This document shows positions 1 to 8,804 of a stretch of DNA of 37,396 bases, one piece after another. Location of the stretch: the NCBI GenBank assembly GCA_009692155.1, contig SHZW01000020.1, positions 1-37,396 of the forward strand. Reading direction: 5' to 3'. Position 1 is the first letter of the stretch. Each line of letters opens with the position of its first letter. The position numbers were made by a program, and so were the translations under genes. The notes under the pieces are model-generated. The model saw only the letters and a list, made by a program, of their open reading frames with translations, was not told where the DNA came from and did not search any database. The stretch is from Nitrospiraceae bacterium. Lineage in GTDB: Bacteria > Nitrospirota > Nitrospiria > Nitrospirales > Nitrospiraceae.

Positions 1-159
1 GACCGTCAACGACAAAATAGCCATCCGGGTGACCCCTGCCAGGTTGTTGCAGGCAGGCCCTTGAAGGGGCTTAAGGACGGCTTTCGCACAGCGCCGGCCT
101 GGTTGAAAAGAGCCGCAGGGGACTGTAAAATCAGGCAGTTTGTGAGGTCCAAAATAGGC

Positions 160-188
160 TTGACTTCACTTTTGGCTTTCCCTATCAT
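160..188 (+). promoter_or_regulatory. Candidate sigma70 promoter for the chaperone gene
   Basis: A TTGACT box (160-165) and a TATCAT box (183-188) are separated by 17 bases, which is close to the sigma70 consensus. Transcription would start near 195, about 60 bases before the preferred start codon. The rest of 1-159 shows no gene I can support. Confidence 0.6.
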
Positions 189-253
189 GCGCGAGGTTAT
201 CGCGCGCTTCCCGTGGGATGTGGGGTATGAGTACGAAGGAGAGCGAGCGCAGA

Positions 254-1189
254 ATGGGTGATCCTGCCGTCATGGCTCCGACTCTCGGAGTGATCAAGGA
301 TTCTCCGGCCGTTGAACGGGCGCTTGGCCGGAGCAAGGTGTATCTCCTCATTTCTTGGGGCCTGTTATACCCGGAAGACGACGAGTTCCTGGATTATCTC
401 CAAAGCGGGGAATTTGTCGAGGATGGGCGGTCTGCGCTCGAAGGATTGAGCGCGGCACTGGCCGGGCAGGGCGGAGAGAAAGCCAGGCTGAAGGTGGCCT
501 CACTGCTCAAGCATCTGGATACGATCGAACAGTGGGTGGCGACGGAATGTACGCATTGGACGCTCACCGATCTGCAAGCGGAGCATCGGCGGGTGTTCAG
601 TAACGTGATCACGCTCGATTGCCCGCCCTACGAAACCCTCTTCGGTAACGACCACGTCTTCGGCCAGGCCCATGTGATGGGCGACATTGCCGGATTCTAT
701 AAAGCGTTCGGCCTGGAACTCTCGCGCGACATTCACGAGCGGCTGGACCATTTGAGCGTGGAACTCGAGTTCATGCATTTCCTGGCCTACAAAGAGTCGT
801 ATGCGCTCTGCCACGACAGCGCCGACAAGACGCAGATTGTGGTGGACGCCCAGAAGAAATTCGTGAAAAATCACATCGGACGCTGGGTGCCGCTCTTCTC
901 GCGGATGCTGGTGAAGAAGGCCGACACGGGTTTTTTCCGACACTTGGCGGAGTTCACGGCCGATTGCATGGATTTCGATGCCGTCTATCTGGGTGTCGTC
1001 CCGCAGCCCTATTCGGAGACGGATTACCGGCCGGCGACCTTCAGTGCGCCGGAGGGGCAGATTTACGAGTGCGGGGCGCAGGATCAGGGCAACGAATTGA
1101 GCGTGCTGCTCAACGAAGTCGGTGCGCAATCGTTCATCGATGAGAAGGGTAAGGAGAAAGCCGACTCAGGGCCAGTGGGAACGGCCTGA
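254..1189 (+). CDS. TorD/NarJ-family molybdoenzyme assembly chaperone
   Basis: TorD-family chaperones bind the apo-form of DMSO-reductase-type molybdoenzymes in the cytoplasm, help insert the molybdopterin cofactor and hold back Tat export until the enzyme is folded. The 311-residue protein has the family signature: a CPPYE motif at about 123-127, GFYKAFGLE at about 147-155, and ERLDHLSVELEFM at about 162-174. I chose the ATG at 254 because GAAGGAG lies 12 bases upstream. In-frame ATGs at 218, 227 and 272 are alternatives. It heads a + strand block with NxrC-like proteins and tatA, so the likely client is a nitrite-oxidoreductase-type catalytic subunit encoded outside the window. That client is inferred. 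The C-terminal 30 residues are acidic and low in conservation signals. Confidence 0.88.
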   Translation: MGDPAVMAPTLGVIKDSPAVERALGRSKVYLLISWGLLYPEDDEFLDYLQSGEFVEDGRSALEGLSAALAGQGGEKARLKVASLLKHLDTIEQWVATECTHWTLTDLQAEHRRVFSNVITLDCPPYETLFGNDHVFGQAHVMGDIAGFYKAFGLELSRDIHERLDHLSVELEFMHFLAYKESYALCHDSADKTQIVVDAQKKFVKNHIGRWVPLFSRMLVKKADTGFFRHLAEFTADCMDFDAVYLGVVPQPYSETDYRPATFSAPEGQIYECGAQDQGNELSVLLNEVGAQSFIDEKGKEKADSGPVGTA

Positions 1190-1265
1190 GGAGGCAGATT
1201 TTTCGGTTCGTTATATCAGGTGTGCGTACAGTCGTAATCTTTAATCTAGAGGAGGGTACATTTAT

Positions 1266-2219
1266 ATGAGAGTGATGCAGACACGCAACAAAAAAGTGGT
1301 GTTTGGCATTCTGCTCTCTGCCTTGGTTGTCGGCATCATGCTGACGATCGGGCAGGTCCCCCTGGCGGTCAGCCAGCCGGTAACCATCCCGGTGAAGCTG
1401 ATCAAGGGGCCGATCCCGATGGATGGTGCAAACCCCATCTGGGAGAGTGTGCCGGGGGTCGTCGTGCCGCTGAGCGGACAGACGATCACCACGCCAATGC
1501 ACCCGAATATTTCCGTGAAAGCGGTGTTCGTGAAAGCGGTGTCCAACGGGAAGGAAGTTGGTTTCCGGCTGGACTGGGCCGATCAGACGCTGAACAACAC
1601 CACCATCGGACCGCAGGACTTCCGCGATCAGGCGGCCCTTCAGTTTCCGGTCAATACGTCGGGCGCTCCGCCGTTCCAGTGCATGGGGCAGTCCGGAGGG
1701 ACCGTGAACATCTGGCGCTGGAATGCCGAGTGGCAGAAGGATATCGGCAAGGACAGCGCGGGTCTGTGGGATGTGGACGATCAGTATCCGTCCATTGCCT
1801 GGGACTACTACTTTGAAGAGCCGGCGGGCGGCGTGACCTATCCTGACCGGATCGGCCGCAGCCTCGGGCCATTCAATCCCGGCATCTGGTCCGGCAATAT
1901 CATGTCGGATCCGACGCTCCGGAGAAGCTCGGTCGAGGATCTGAACGCCAACGGGTTCAGCACATTGACCACGCAGGCGCATCAGGACGTCATCGGAAAC
2001 GGCGTGTGGGAGCCCTATGGATCGGTCAAGGGCGGCTGCTGCACGGGTCCGACGTGGCGGGTCGTGGTCAAGCGCGAGATGTCGACCAGCGATCAGAACG
2101 ATGTGCAGTTTAAGGCGGGTTCGACGGTCCCGGTGGCCTTTGCCGTCTGGGATGGCAGCAACGTCGAGCGGAACGGGATGAAGGGTATCTCCACCTGGTT
2201 CACGCTTAAACTGCCCTGA
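1266..2219 (+). CDS. NxrC-like haem-binding gamma subunit 1 (ethylbenzene dehydrogenase gamma family)
   Basis: 317 residues with a Sec-type signal peptide (basic RNKK, hydrophobic stretch about 11-30, likely cut after AVS near residue 36), so it is periplasmic. The body matches the type II DMSO-reductase gamma-subunit family, which binds one haem b and passes electrons out of the catalytic dimer. In characterised members the haem is held by Met and Lys. Met140 in CMGQ is the obvious candidate ligand here and is shared with the second copy at 7977-8804. Compared with that copy it carries about 30 extra residues (about 159-196) and a Cys-Cys pair at about 248-249. AGAGGAGGG sits 8 bases before the ATG. 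It follows the chaperone gene and is closed by a terminator. The assignment as an NxrC candidate is from family and context. Confidence 0.82.
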   Translation: MRVMQTRNKKVVFGILLSALVVGIMLTIGQVPLAVSQPVTIPVKLIKGPIPMDGANPIWESVPGVVVPLSGQTITTPMHPNISVKAVFVKAVSNGKEVGFRLDWADQTLNNTTIGPQDFRDQAALQFPVNTSGAPPFQCMGQSGGTVNIWRWNAEWQKDIGKDSAGLWDVDDQYPSIAWDYYFEEPAGGVTYPDRIGRSLGPFNPGIWSGNIMSDPTLRRSSVEDLNANGFSTLTTQAHQDVIGNGVWEPYGSVKGGCCTGPTWRVVVKREMSTSDQNDVQFKAGSTVPVAFAVWDGSNVERNGMKGISTWFTLKLP

Positions 2220-2277
2220 GGATGTACCCCGGTAGGGGGCGTTAGGCGGGAACCCTTCCTGATCTGACGAGTCGGTC

Positions 2278-2333
2278 AAAAAGCCCCGAGTCACCAGCAC
2301 CATGGTGCGGAAACTGGCTCGGGGCTTTTTATT
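2278..2333 (+). terminator. Rho-independent terminator after NxrC-like gene 1
   Basis: A 13-base stem (2278-2290 pairing with 2318-2330), AAAAAGCCCCGAG against its exact complement, is followed by a T-run. The loop itself holds a CACCATGGTG palindrome. The A-run on the other side would let it also work on the opposite strand. The gene-free stretch 2220-2538 holds this terminator and the promoter at 2418-2447. I see nothing else in it. Confidence 0.85.
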
Positions 2334-2417
2334 GTTTGCGCGAGGCTGTCGTTCCGCCAACCGGCATAACTCGTTGTGGTTACAGGGTCTTTTCAGAATT
2401 GAGAACGGCGCGAGCGG

Positions 2418-2447
2418 TTGCATTTGCCGGAGAGGACAGTGTATAAA
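2418..2447 (+). promoter_or_regulatory. Candidate sigma70 promoter upstream of the radical SAM gene
   Basis: TTGCAT (2418-2423) and TATAAA (2442-2447) are 18 bases apart. It lies between the terminator at 2278-2333 and the gene starting at 2539, which supports a separate transcription unit with a leader of about 85 bases. Confidence 0.5.
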
Positions 2448-2538
2448 ATAACTGAATTATTCGTGACGGATGGCCTTCTGTAGGCGCGTTCATCGAGCCC
2501 TTATTTTCCAGCGATTCTAGAAGGCAAGAAGGATTGTT

Positions 2539-4320
2539 GTGAACGTTTCCCTGATCTTTCCTCCCAGTTGGCACCCCTCGCAACCCTATTTGAGCCTGCC
2601 GTCCCTGACAGGGTTTCTTGTCCAGGCCGGTATAAAGAACGTCAGACAACGGGATCTGAACATCGAGGTTCTGGATACCGTGTTGACGGAATCCTATGGC
2701 AAGGAAATCCATGCCAAGCTGCAGGATAAGGTGAAGCAACTGGAACGTGTGCGGCAGGGGGAAACAGGGCCGTCGAGCGAGGAGCACTATGCCAGGGCCG
2801 TCGAAGCCCTCGAGCGGTTTCCCTTTCTGATCGATCGGGTCGAGGTGGCCAAGGAGATTCTTCGCGGGGAAGAGTTCTACGACCTGGAACGGTACCGGGA
2901 TGCGCTCTTCCTGATCGATAAATGGATGGAGATGGTGTCCACGCTCTATTTTCCGACGCGGATGACCGTGGTGGACAACCAGGTCAGCGGCTATTCCATC
3001 TATTCGTCCAAGGATCTGCTGAAGGTCATTCAAGATGAGGAGCAGAACCCCTACCTGTCGCTGTTCCGAGAGCGGTTCCTGTCTTCGATCCTCGCCGACC
3101 AGCCGGACATGGTCGGGGTGTCCATCACCGCCACCTCCCAGATCATTCCCGGCCTCACGCTCTGCCGGCTGATCAAGGAGGCGAACCCCGCGGTGCATCT
3201 GACGATCGGGGGAAGCATTTTCACCCGGTTGGTGGACAATCTCCGGCGGTGCCACGGCCTGTTCGATCTGACCGATGACATCATCGTTTTCGAGGGCGAG
3301 ACGGCGCTGCTCGAGCTGGTCAATCAACTGGCGGGCAAACGGGATTTCAGCAAGGTGCCGAACCTGATCTACCGGCAGAACGGGAAGATCACCGTCAACC
3401 AGCCCTTTTATTCGGAAAACATCAACGAGCTGCCGGCGCCCAATTACGACGGGTTCCCCCTCGACCGCTACCTGGCGCCCGAAACGGTGCTGCCGGTGCA
3501 GTTCTCGCGCGGCTGCTACTACAAGGATTGCGCCTTCTGCGCCTTGACGCTCGACCACCAGAATTTCCGCCAGAAGGATCCGGGCAAGACAGTGGACGAG
3601 CTGCAGATGCTGTCCAAAAAATACAACACGCCATTTTTCTTCTTTACCGACGAATGTCTCGCGCTCTCGCCGACCAAGCGGCTGTGCCAGCAGATCCAGG
3701 ACCGGAATTTGAATATACAGTGGACGGCGGAGATGCGATTTGAAAAAAACCTTTCGCGCGAGCTGTTGACGGGCATGCGCGAGGCCGGCTGTTTGAAGAT
3801 CGTCTTCGGGCTGGAGTCGTTCAACCAGCGCGTCATGGATTTCATGAAAAAGGGGATCAAGCAGGAGAGCGTCCGCCGTATCACCGAGGATTGCCTCGAT
3901 CTCGGGATCGCCATCCATTGCTACATCATCGTCGGGTTCCCGACCGAGACCGAGGAGGAATCGCTGGAAACGATGAACTTCATCGTGGAGAACAAGCGGC
4001 TGAACTCCTCCTATGGTTTTTCCTGCCAGCCCTGCCTTTTCGATCTGGAGAAGGAAGCGCCGATCATGAGCGATCCGGGTGGCCACGGCATCCAGCGCAT
4101 CATGCGGCCCGCCTCGGAGGACCTCAGCCTCGGATTTTTCTACGAGGTGTCATCCGGGATGACGCCGGAAAAGGCGGAGCAGGTCTACCAGCACGTGTAT
4201 GGGAAAGTCAGTGAAGTCGTCTGTGAACTGCCGTTCAACTATTCGATGGCGGACGGGCTGCTTTACATTGCGCGCGCGAAGGCGCGGGCGCAACAGGTTC
4301 CCCTGCCAGCCGGCCCATAG
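2539..4320 (+). CDS. B12-binding-type radical SAM protein, substrate unknown
   Basis: 593 residues. An N-terminal half with a cobalamin-binding-like fold signature (GVSITATSQ, then LTIGGSIF about residues 193-235) is followed by a radical SAM core. Such enzymes use a [4Fe-4S] cluster and S-adenosylmethionine to start radical chemistry, often methylation or rearrangement on an unreactive carbon. The cluster cysteines are C326, C331 and C334, a CX4CX2C spacing rather than the standard CX3CX2C. The strand-forming segments FFFTDECLAL, IVFGLESFNQ and HCYIIVGFPTETEEES look normal for the TIM barrel. The GTG start at 2539 is supported by AAGGCAAGAAGGA ending 5 bases upstream. There is no signal peptide, so it is cytoplasmic. 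Its place between two NxrC-like genes suggests a role in maturation or a linked pathway, but no substrate can be named. Confidence 0.8.
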   Translation: MNVSLIFPPSWHPSQPYLSLPSLTGFLVQAGIKNVRQRDLNIEVLDTVLTESYGKEIHAKLQDKVKQLERVRQGETGPSSEEHYARAVEALERFPFLIDRVEVAKEILRGEEFYDLERYRDALFLIDKWMEMVSTLYFPTRMTVVDNQVSGYSIYSSKDLLKVIQDEEQNPYLSLFRERFLSSILADQPDMVGVSITATSQIIPGLTLCRLIKEANPAVHLTIGGSIFTRLVDNLRRCHGLFDLTDDIIVFEGETALLELVNQLAGKRDFSKVPNLIYRQNGKITVNQPFYSENINELPAPNYDGFPLDRYLAPETVLPVQFSRGCYYKDCAFCALTLDHQNFRQKDPGKTVDELQMLSKKYNTPFFFFTDECLALSPTKRLCQQIQDRNLNIQWTAEMRFEKNLSRELLTGMREAGCLKIVFGLESFNQRVMDFMKKGIKQESVRRITEDCLDLGIAIHCYIIVGFPTETEEESLETMNFIVENKRLNSSYGFSCQPCLFDLEKEAPIMSDPGGHGIQRIMRPASEDLSLGFFYEVSSGMTPEKAEQVYQHVYGKVSEVVCELPFNYSMADGLLYIARAKARAQQVPLPAGP

Positions 4321-4419
4321 CCGAAGGCATCGCGTCGAATCCGGCAACCAGCATCAGAGGGCAAGCGGAGCGTCGGGCGCGCGGGGCGCCACGCGAGAAA
4401 TGGGTAGCAGGAGCGGGTC

Positions 4420-5535
4420 ATGAGGGTGTCTCGCGTCATGGACAAGGCGGCCGGGTGGGCGGACGAACAGGGGCTGCTCTTCGATACGGCTGCCAAGTTC
4501 CTCCTGTGGGCGGCGTTTTTCGAACTTCTGTTGTACCGGCTCGTCTCGCGATTAGGCATGCATCTGAGCAAGCTGGCCGCCAAGTATGAGTCGGTTCGGA
4601 TCACGTTCAAGGTTCTCTCCTCGATGGGATTCACGCTGCTCAATGTGGTGTCCATGCTGGTCTTTCTCGTCTTCTCCATCGCGCTGTTGAACAAGATCCG
4701 CGCCATCGGAAGCGGGCGCTACGATGCGTGGCTGGTCCCGGCTGCGTCTTTTTTACTGGTGCTTACCGTGGGGTTTCTCATTTTTCCTCCGGCCATGCTG
4801 GGGTCCGTCGTCTATAACGTGATCACCTGGGCGATCTTGATTCTCCTTGTCGCGGACTACCTATCTGTCCCCCGTCCGTGGAGCCAGCGAATCATGATCG
4901 TGGTGTATCTGCTGGGCGTGTCGGGCTGGCTGTACTATCAAGTCGTGTCGACGTCCTATGGATTGATGGGTTTGGTGCAGGCTCCGCCGTTCGTCCACGA
5001 GATCAACCGGCTCGGTGAGGCGCTGATGGTGCTGGCCAGCATCCTTGTGTTCTGGGCCTACGGCGGATTCTCGCTCACAACCAAAAACAAGCGTCAGCAG
5101 CGCCGGACGGTGGCATTCACGCTGACGGTGGTCGCCTCGTTTCTGCTGTTGCTGTTCGTCGATTCTCTGGCTGGCTTGTACGATCCGGCGCTGGCGGAGA
5201 CTCTGCGCAAGGCGGGCGAGGGGATCGGGTGGATCTTTCAAATGGGCATGGGCTACACCTTTTACCTGCCCTTTGCCCTGTACATGATGGGACTGCTGGC
5301 CTGGTCCTACACGGTCGTCAAGCTGTATACGATGGGGCGGTACGAAGGCATCGGCATCGGGCTGATGTTTCTGGCCGGCTATGCCCTGCAACTCTCGCAT
5401 TTGACCTTGATGGTGCTGCTGGGGGTCATGCTGCTGACGTTGGAGCGTCGGCGTACCCTGCCGCAGGCTGGTACACGAACGGAAGCATCTGCGCTGGCAG
5501 GGGACGCTCGTCCCATGCTCGGCCAGCAGGCGTGA
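4420..5535 (+). CDS. Polytopic inner-membrane protein of unknown function
   Basis: 371 residues with about nine to ten hydrophobic helices, for example around residues 62-84, 101-121, 127-148, 155-172, 199-220, 228-250 and 313-343. There is no cofactor motif: few histidines, no CXXCH and no obvious transporter signature, so I do not assign a function. AGGAG lies 7 bases before the ATG. The gene stands 99 bases after the radical SAM gene and 16 bases before the TPR gene, so it is probably co-transcribed with both. A membrane partner for the neighbouring redox or export proteins is possible but unproven. Confidence 0.75.
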   Translation: MRVSRVMDKAAGWADEQGLLFDTAAKFLLWAAFFELLLYRLVSRLGMHLSKLAAKYESVRITFKVLSSMGFTLLNVVSMLVFLVFSIALLNKIRAIGSGRYDAWLVPAASFLLVLTVGFLIFPPAMLGSVVYNVITWAILILLVADYLSVPRPWSQRIMIVVYLLGVSGWLYYQVVSTSYGLMGLVQAPPFVHEINRLGEALMVLASILVFWAYGGFSLTTKNKRQQRRTVAFTLTVVASFLLLLFVDSLAGLYDPALAETLRKAGEGIGWIFQMGMGYTFYLPFALYMMGLLAWSYTVVKLYTMGRYEGIGIGLMFLAGYALQLSHLTLMVLLGVMLLTLERRRTLPQAGTRTEASALAGDARPMLGQQA

Positions 5536-5551
5536 TAGAGGAATCAGAACC

Positions 5552-6364
5552 ATGGATGAACAACAGACGACACCACAAGCGGATGCGGACGCGGCTGCCG
5601 TCGACCAGCCGGAGCCGCAGCTGACGCCCGACGAGGAAATCGCCGAGATCGAGAAGTTGCTGGCGACGGATGGGGAGGATTTTCAGGCCCGCTGCCGTCT
5701 TGGCGAGCTGTATTTCAGCAAGGGCCGTTTGGACGACGCCCTGGCCGAGGTCAAGAAATCCATCGAAATGGCGGAAGGACTGCGCCAGGAGATGAACCGG
5801 TCCATGGCCATGTACTATTCCAACTTCGGGACCATTTATGCCACCAAGGGCATGGCGGAAGAAGCGGAGACGCAGTTCAAGCGCGCGCTGGAGTTGCATG
5901 CCGACGACGTGCTGGCGCTCTTCAACATGGGACGCGTGCATTCCGACAAGCGGCAGTTCCGGGAGTCTCAGAAGTATTACGAGCGGCTGGTCGAAGTGAC
6001 GCCCGATGATCCGATTGCGTGGTACAATCTGGCGGGTGTCTACGTCGAGCTGGATAATCCCGAGGTGTCCGATTACAACACGATGGACATGGCGATGCAG
6101 TGCTATCTCCGGACCCTGGAGCTCGACCCCAAGCATCTCGAAGCCAGTTTCAAGTTGATGGAAATCGCCTTCAACCACAAGAAGTCGGATCTGGCCATCC
6201 AGGTGCTGGAAGACGCCGTCGAGCATAACCCGGACGAGCCGCTCGCCTATTACAACTTGATTAGCGCCTACGACAAATGCAAGATGTTCGAGCAGGCCGA
6301 GCAGACGCGGCAGCGGTTGAAAGACCGGTTTGCGAAGCGTCCGAAGGATTCCGGCACGGCTTAA
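5552..6364 (+). CDS. Tetratricopeptide-repeat protein
   Basis: 270 residues without a signal peptide or membrane segment, made mostly of TPR units (34-residue helix pairs). The pattern of Ala, Gly, Tyr and Pro at repeat positions is clear in segments such as [37 protein letters not shown] and [16 protein letters not shown]. The first 30 residues are acidic and glutamine-rich. TPR proteins are scaffolds for protein-protein contacts, so a cytoplasmic adaptor for the assembly or export of its neighbours is plausible. AGAGGAATC lies before the ATG, and the gene is 16 bases after the membrane-protein gene and 31 bases before tatA. Confidence 0.85.
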   Translation: MDEQQTTPQADADAAAVDQPEPQLTPDEEIAEIEKLLATDGEDFQARCRLGELYFSKGRLDDALAEVKKSIEMAEGLRQEMNRSMAMYYSNFGTIYATKGMAEEAETQFKRALELHADDVLALFNMGRVHSDKRQFRESQKYYERLVEVTPDDPIAWYNLAGVYVELDNPEVSDYNTMDMAMQCYLRTLELDPKHLEASFKLMEIAFNHKKSDLAIQVLEDAVEHNPDEPLAYYNLISAYDKCKMFEQAEQTRQRLKDRFAKRPKDSGTA

Positions 6365-6395
6365 GCTGAATTTTAGCGCAAGGAGAACAGGGCAC

Positions 6396-6665
6396 ATGTT
6401 TGGAAGCATTGGTATTACGGAATTGGTGCTGATCCTGGTCATCGTCATGATCATTTTCGGGGCGGGCAAGCTCCCGCAGTTGGGCGAAGGGCTGGGCAAG
6501 GCCATCAAGGGCTTCAAGAAGTCCGTGCATGAAGCGGATGCGATTGAAGCCGAGGCCCAGGCGCAGTTGGCGGCCGCGCCGCAAGCGCAGCCGGCCCCGG
6601 CGCCACCGCAGGCCGCGGCGGCGCCTGCGGAGCAGCAGGCCGCGCCACCACCCCCTAAAGCCTAA
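6396..6665 (+). CDS. tatA: Twin-arginine translocase subunit TatA/TatE
   Basis: TatA oligomers form the pore through which folded, cofactor-loaded proteins cross the inner membrane. The 89-residue product has the full pattern: a short periplasmic start, one membrane helix (about 8-22), the [10 protein letters not shown] hinge, then the amphipathic helix [14 protein letters not shown]. The tail is a disordered Ala/Pro/Gln-rich stretch (about 55-89). The start at 6396 is set by AAGGAG 10 bases upstream. A longer reading frame from 6330 would overlap the TPR gene and lacks support. No tatB or tatC lies beside it, so it must work with subunits encoded elsewhere. Its position in a block with a TorD chaperone suggests dedicated export of a molybdoenzyme. 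Confidence 0.93.
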   Translation: MFGSIGITELVLILVIVMIIFGAGKLPQLGEGLGKAIKGFKKSVHEADAIEAEAQAQLAAAPQAQPAPAPPQAAAAPAEQQAAPPPPKA

Positions 6666-6679
6666 CGCGGAGGTAGCTG

Positions 6680-7933
6680 ATGGAAATGCAAGTCGAACTC
6701 GGCGTCGGGTTCATTGAAACCTTCGCCGGAAACGGAAAAGCGCGAAGCACCGGAGACGGCAAGCTGGCCGTGAAGGCCGGCATTCCGCTCCCGCACCACG
6801 TCGCGCTGGATCGGGACGGACGATATCTGTATTTTGCCGAATCCGGATCCGACCGGGTGCGGCGCGTGGATTTTCAGACCGGCACCCTGCATAACTTCGC
6901 CGGCATCGGCGAGACCTGTTACAGCGGCGATAGCGGGCCCTGCGGTGAAGCCGGTCTCTACCTGCCGCTCGATGTCGCCTTCGATTCCCACAACCATCTC
7001 TATGTTTGCGATTCCGGCAGCAATCGGATCAGGCGGATCGATCGTGACACCGGCGTGATTACCACCGTCGTCGGAACCGGGCAGCATGGCTTCAACGGGG
7101 ACGGTCCGGCCCTCGAGGTCAATCTGACCTGGCCCGCCGCCATCGCGTTTGATGCCGATGATGTCCTGTACATTGCCGATACCCAGGCGCATCGGGTTCG
7201 CCGGTACGATCCGGGGACGGGACAGGTGACGACGATCGCCGGGGCCTGGTCGGCCGAGGACGATGCCCGGGAGCAGCCGCTGGTCGCCAGGAATCTGGTG
7301 GTGCTGTCCGGGGATGCCATCGGGATCGACTTCAGCGACGACAACGGGTGGCTGATGCCCGTCTGCTCGGATGGGCTCGATCTTTCGATGTATCTGGATG
7401 ACGGGCGTCCCGCCAAGGAGGCCCGGCTCTACGATATCGTGGGCATTGCGGTGGACAGTCGGGGCCATGTCTATGTCGTGGACAAGGGCAGCCACCGTGT
7501 CAGAAAAATCGACCGGTCCAGCGGGGCGATGTCCACGGTGGCCGGTGTCTGCCGCTATGGGTATGACGGCGACGACAAGCCGGCAATCAAAGCCATGCTC
7601 CACGCCCCGGAAGCCGTTGTCTTTGACTCAAACGACAATCTCTATATCTCGGATACGATGAACCATCGTGTCAGGAAAGTGGACGCCAGGACGGGGATGA
7701 TCACAACCGTTGCCGGCAACGGCGAGAGCGGATACGAAGACAAGAATATGGGCGGCTGCGGCGCGGCGCGGTTCGTCGCCAAGGAATCCGCGGGCAAGGT
7801 CAAGCACGGAGACGGCCTGCCGGCCTTGGAGGCCGTGGTGAATTCTCCGGTCGGTCTCGCGCTCGATCCGCAGGGGTTGTTGTATGTCTGCGAGCGCGGG
7901 GAAAACAAGATTCGCCGCGCCAGGCTCTGGTAG
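6680..7933 (+). CDS. NHL-repeat beta-propeller protein
   Basis: 417 residues built of about five to six NHL repeats. Each has the pattern of a glycine-rich turn, a P-x-x-(V/I)-A-(F/V)-D strand, a (L/V)-Y-(V/I)-(A/C)-D strand and R-(V/I)-R-(K/R)-(V/I), for example LYVCDSGSNRIRRID, LYIADTQAHRVRRYD and LYISDTMNHRVRKVD. Such propellers usually bind protein or ligand partners and some are enzymes. No active site can be read here. The start is well supported by GGAGGT 7 bases upstream, and no signal peptide is visible. This is notable because most neighbours are exported or membrane proteins. It lies 14 bases after tatA and 43 bases before NxrC-like gene 2. Confidence 0.88.
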   Translation: MEMQVELGVGFIETFAGNGKARSTGDGKLAVKAGIPLPHHVALDRDGRYLYFAESGSDRVRRVDFQTGTLHNFAGIGETCYSGDSGPCGEAGLYLPLDVAFDSHNHLYVCDSGSNRIRRIDRDTGVITTVVGTGQHGFNGDGPALEVNLTWPAAIAFDADDVLYIADTQAHRVRRYDPGTGQVTTIAGAWSAEDDAREQPLVARNLVVLSGDAIGIDFSDDNGWLMPVCSDGLDLSMYLDDGRPAKEARLYDIVGIAVDSRGHVYVVDKGSHRVRKIDRSSGAMSTVAGVCRYGYDGDDKPAIKAMLHAPEAVVFDSNDNLYISDTMNHRVRKVDARTGMITTVAGNGESGYEDKNMGGCGAARFVAKESAGKVKHGDGLPALEAVVNSPVGLALDPQGLLYVCERGENKIRRARLW

Positions 7934-7976
7934 TTTGCGGCGGGTTGCCTTAATCGCGCTCTGATGAGGGGTCGGC

Positions 7977-8804
7977 ATGGCCCGGTTTCGTAACCGGACT
8001 CATTCCATCATACCGTTATTTGCCGGTCTGGTCGTCGGGTCGCTGGTCCTGGGATGGCTCGGCATTCCCATGGTCAGTTCCGAAGGCATGATCGTCCGCT
8101 CGCATCTCGTGGCGGGCGAGCTTCCCTCCGTGCCAGAAGATCCCGCCTGGGACAAGATTCCGGTCATGGCGATTCCGCTCAGCGGCCAGGTGATCACCAG
8201 GCCGGTCTGGCCTGAGCCCAGCGCGCGGGCATTGAGCCTGCGCTCGATTCATAACGGGACGGAGATCGCGTTTCTGCTGGAATGGCAGGACAACACAAAA
8301 AACGATCGCCTGACGCCCGGCACGTTCCGCGACGGGGTGGCGATCGGCTTGCCGCTCGGCGACGCGCCGGCGTTTTTCTGCATGGGGCAGCTCGATCATT
8401 ACATCAACATCTGGCATTGGAAAGCGGATTGGCAGAGCGATATCGACCGGCGGGCCGCCAAGGCGTCGGAAGGGAAGGCGAGCGGGGAAGTGCGCCGGTT
8501 CGAAGTGATTCCCCGGCGCAAATCATCCGTCGAGGACTTGATCGGCGGCGGATTCAGCACGCTGACGACCAAGGACGACCAGGGCCGGGTGCAGGGCAAG
8601 GCGACGTGGAAGGACGGTGTGTGGCGCGTCGTCATGCGGCGTCCGATGGGCAGTGCCGGCCAGGAGAACGAAGCCAGGTTGGAGCCGGGCCGCCTGCAAG
8701 CGGTCGCGTTCGCAATTTGGAATGGAGAGAACAAGGAGCGCAACGGGCAGAAAGCCGTGGCGCCGTGGTTCCAATTGGCCATTGACCCGGTCTCGAGCCT
8801 GTGA
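7977..8804 (+). CDS. NxrC-like haem-binding gamma subunit 2 (ethylbenzene dehydrogenase gamma family)
   Basis: 275 residues, a paralogue of the product of 1266-2219. Shared landmarks are PLSGQVITRP, FRDGVAI, CMGQ with Met136 as the likely axial haem ligand, NIWHWKADWQSDI, SSVEDL-xxx-GFSTLTT and VAFAIWNG-xx-ERNG. The N-terminus (basic RFRNR, hydrophobic about 11-30) is a Sec signal peptide or an uncleaved anchor, so the protein acts in the periplasm. It lacks the tyrosine-rich loop of about 30 residues and the Cys-Cys pair of copy 1, so the two may serve different partners. GAGGGGTCG precedes the ATG. Its stop overlaps the next gene by four bases. A role carrying electrons from a nitrite-oxidoreductase-type dimer is inferred from family and context. 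Confidence 0.82.
   Translation: MARFRNRTHSIIPLFAGLVVGSLVLGWLGIPMVSSEGMIVRSHLVAGELPSVPEDPAWDKIPVMAIPLSGQVITRPVWPEPSARALSLRSIHNGTEIAFLLEWQDNTKNDRLTPGTFRDGVAIGLPLGDAPAFFCMGQLDHYINIWHWKADWQSDIDRRAAKASEGKASGEVRRFEVIPRRKSSVEDLIGGGFSTLTTKDDQGRVQGKATWKDGVWRVVMRRPMGSAGQENEARLEPGRLQAVAFAIWNGENKERNGQKAVAPWFQLAIDPVSSL

Noticed and set aside
2380-4086. 568-codon - strand frame
   Set aside because: Antisense of the radical SAM gene, which has motif and ribosome-site support.
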